Below are positions 4,984-6,214 of a DNA stretch of 6,214 nucleotides, piece after piece. The notes beneath the pieces are model-generated. The model saw only the letters and a list, made by a program, of their open reading frames with translations, was not told where the DNA came from and searched no databases. The stretch covers positions 1 through 6,214 of the forward strand of contig CALXXB010000066.1 in the NCBI GenBank assembly GCA_944392525.1. The letters are read 5' to 3'. The stretch's first letter is position 1. The number at the start of each line of letters is the position of its first letter. The stretch is from an uncultured Clostridia bacterium. GTDB taxonomy: Bacteria > Bacillota_A > Clostridia > TANB77 > CAG-508. A program made the translations under genes and the position numbers.

Positions 4984-6078
4984 ATGAAAAAAACGAGAAA
5001 TGAAGGTATTACATTAATAGCATTAGTAATTACTATAATTGTTTTACTAATTCTTGCCGGGGTATCAATAGCAATGTTAACAGGAGATAATGGGATATTA
5101 ACACAAGCAAGTAACGCAAAGACACAGCAAGAATATTCAAGTGTAGTAGAAGGAATAAAACTTTCTGTGAATGAATATATAACAGAAAAAGAAACAGGAG
5201 AAACAACACAAAGTTTCATAGACTGGTTAAAGGAAGCCGGAAGAGAATATATAAATGATGCAAATGAAATACAAATAGCAACTTTATTAGGACAAGAATT
5301 ATCAACAGGAAAAGGTAGTGGAACAAGTGATGTATACAAAATAGAAGAAGTAACAGAAACAGCAAAGCTTGCTTCTAATATAAAAGTTGCGGCAACAACG
5401 ACAGAAGAAAATAAAAAATATGATATTGTTTATTATGATGAAAATGGAACAAGAAATGTATTAAATACATTTTCAATAAATTCAACAGAACCATTAGAAG
5501 AAACAGATCCAAGTTTGTTTGAAATAGATGATAATGGAATAATTTCATTGAAAGATTATAATGATTATTATATAGGAAAGAAAACATGGACAATAGAAAA
5601 TGTAGTGATACCAAGTGAAGTAGATGGGAAAAAAGTAAAATATATTGGAAGTTTATTTGAAATGTATGATAGTTGGGAAACACCAGGCTTTAGAAATATA
5701 AAGAGCATAATAATACCTGAAGGGGTAGAAGGTATTCAAGGATATTTTAGATGTTGTAGAGGATTAGAAAAAGTTGTTTTACCAAGTACAATAAAATATA
5801 TAAGCCGTGATGCGTTTGATAGATGTAGTAATTTAACTAGTATAGAAATACCAGATAGTGTAACGAGCATAGGCAGAGGAGCATTTAATAGTTGTACGTC
5901 TTTAAAAAGTATAACGATACCAAGTAGTGTGACAGAAATGGGATACGATGTCTTTGATGGTTGGACAGAAGACCAAACAATATATGTGCCATTTAATAGA
6001 GGAGAAGAACCACCTAGTGGATGGAATCAAAATTGGTATGGAGGAAGTAGTGCAACTATAGTTTATGCAAATGATTAA
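4984..6078 (+). CDS. Pilin-like/BspA-type LRR surface protein 3 (intact, short)
   Basis: This encodes 364 residues. The leader MKKTRNEG (1-8) is followed by the hydrophobic helix ITLIALVITIIVLLILAG, with Ala13 at mature position 5. The stalk is shared with the other copies but more diverged (for example SVNEYITEKETGETTQ), except for a run of 119 bases identical to both (5248-5366). The LRR part has a leading strand (SIIIPEGVEGI), then three 23-residue units (257-279, 280-302, 303-325) and the 39-residue cap (326-364; GWTEDQTIYVPF...TIVYAND). The cap lacks the Cys found in the other two. AGAGAGGA (4968-4975) lies 8 bases before the ATG. Same inferred role as protein 2: a membrane-inserted or pilus-exported LRR binding protein. 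It has the same domain order and length as the frame-corrected gene 1, so those two are the short form and gene 2 is an expanded form. Confidence 0.92.
   Translation: MKKTRNEGITLIALVITIIVLLILAGVSIAMLTGDNGILTQASNAKTQQEYSSVVEGIKLSVNEYITEKETGETTQSFIDWLKEAGREYINDANEIQIATLLGQELSTGKGSGTSDVYKIEEVTETAKLASNIKVAATTTEENKKYDIVYYDENGTRNVLNTFSINSTEPLEETDPSLFEIDDNGIISLKDYNDYYIGKKTWTIENVVIPSEVDGKKVKYIGSLFEMYDSWETPGFRNIKSIIIPEGVEGIQGYFRCCRGLEKVVLPSTIKYISRDAFDRCSNLTSIEIPDSVTSIGRGAFNSCTSLKSITIPSSVTEMGYDVFDGWTEDQTIYVPFNRGEEPPSGWNQNWYGGSSATIVYAND
5248..5366 (+). repeat. 119-base run identical in all three surface genes
   Basis: Bases 5248-5366 equal 552-670 and 2995-3113 at every position by eye, coding for YINDANEIQIATLLGQELST and the next 20 residues. 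Flanking sequence of gene 3 differs clearly from genes 1 and 2, so the identity includes silent positions that should have changed. This suggests a conversion tract. Confidence 0.85.
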
Positions 6079-6085
6079 AGATTAG

Positions 6086-6120
6086 AAAAAGTGAATTAAT
6101 TGTTTAATTCACTTTTTGTA
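6086..6120 (+). terminator. Intrinsic terminator after surface gene 3
   Basis: A 14-bp perfect stem (6086-6099 with 6104-6117) closes a TTGT loop and ends in TTTTT. It starts 8 bases after the stop and shares the GTGAATTAA arm with the terminators at 1400 and 4553. Confidence 0.87.
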
Positions 6121-6126
6121 TTTTTA

Positions 6127-6155
6127 TGGACAAATGAGGTTTGTTTAGATATAAT
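6127..6155 (+). promoter_or_regulatory. Promoter of the downstream glycosyltransferase
   Basis: TGGACA (6127-6132) and a perfect TATAAT (6150-6155) are spaced by 17 bases. The ATG is at 6172, so the expected start of transcription near 6162 leaves a leader of only about 10 bases with GAGG (6164-6167). The gene is therefore expressed separately from the pilin-LRR gene before it, unlike the glycosyltransferase at 1435, which has no such promoter. Confidence 0.7.
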
Positions 6156-6171
6156 CTAGTTGTGAGGAAAG

Positions 6172-6214
6172 ATGAAGATTATAGTAAATGGAAAAGCATA
6201 TGTAAAAGAATATA
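6172..6214 (+). CDS. Glycosyltransferase, N-terminal fragment cut by the window end
   Basis: The first 14 codons read MKIIVNGKAYVKEY. They match residues 5-18 of the GT4-type enzyme at 1435-2493 (LKIIINGKVYSKKY), and the bases GTAAAAGAATATA also occur in the remnant at 4642-4743. The position after a pilin-LRR gene and its terminator is the same as for the other two. GAGG (6164-6167) sits 4 bases before the ATG. Family assignment rests on this short match plus position; catalytic motifs lie beyond the window. Confidence 0.7.
   Translation, partial: MKIIVNGKAYVKEY

Noticed and set aside
285..6078. Duplication carried by an insertion sequence or transposon
   Set aside because: No transposase frame, terminal inverted repeats or target-site duplications are visible around the cassettes; homologous recombination between repeats is sufficient.

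Overview
The window is very AT-rich, uses ATG starts with strong AGGGGA-type ribosome binding sites, and has TAA stops and hairpin-plus-T-tract terminators. Together with the protein families, this points to a low-GC Bacillota genome, probably a gut-type Clostridia relative. No marker gene is present, so the taxonomy is inference. All genes read on the + strand.

Layout: (1) The extreme left edge holds what may be the tail of an upstream gene and its terminator (48-81). (2) Cassette 1 has a promoter (201-233), a pilin-like/leucine-rich-repeat (LRR) surface protein gene broken by a frameshift (285-1073, continuing in another frame to 1392), a terminator (1400-1430) and an intact GT4-type glycosyltransferase (1435-2493). 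(3) Cassette 2 has a promoter (2642-2676), an intact 605-residue pilin-LRR protein (2728-4545), a terminator (4553-4584), and decayed remains of a glycosyltransferase promoter and gene (4587-4743). (4) Cassette 3 has a promoter (4902-4933), an intact 364-residue pilin-LRR protein (4984-6078), a terminator (6086-6120), a good promoter (6127-6155) and the first 14 codons of another glycosyltransferase (6172 to the window end).

The central observation is that the window is a tandem array of one repeating two-gene cassette: [promoter with palindrome] - [prepilin-like N-terminus + shared stalk + BspA-like LRRs + conserved C-terminal cap] - [GTGAATTAA hairpin terminator] - [glycosyltransferase]. 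The cassettes differ in state. In one the surface protein is frameshifted, in another the glycosyltransferase is nearly deleted, and the first glycosyltransferase has lost the promoter that the third still has. The N-terminal domains carry long runs identical at the nucleotide level beside divergent LRR parts, which suggests gene conversion or recent recombination.

Working model (inference): the LRR proteins are inserted by their prepilin-like helix, either exported as pseudopilin-like subunits or simply membrane-anchored, and display variable LRR domains outside the cell. The paired glycosyltransferases could decorate those proteins or a surface glycan. The array looks like an expanding and decaying family of surface variants.
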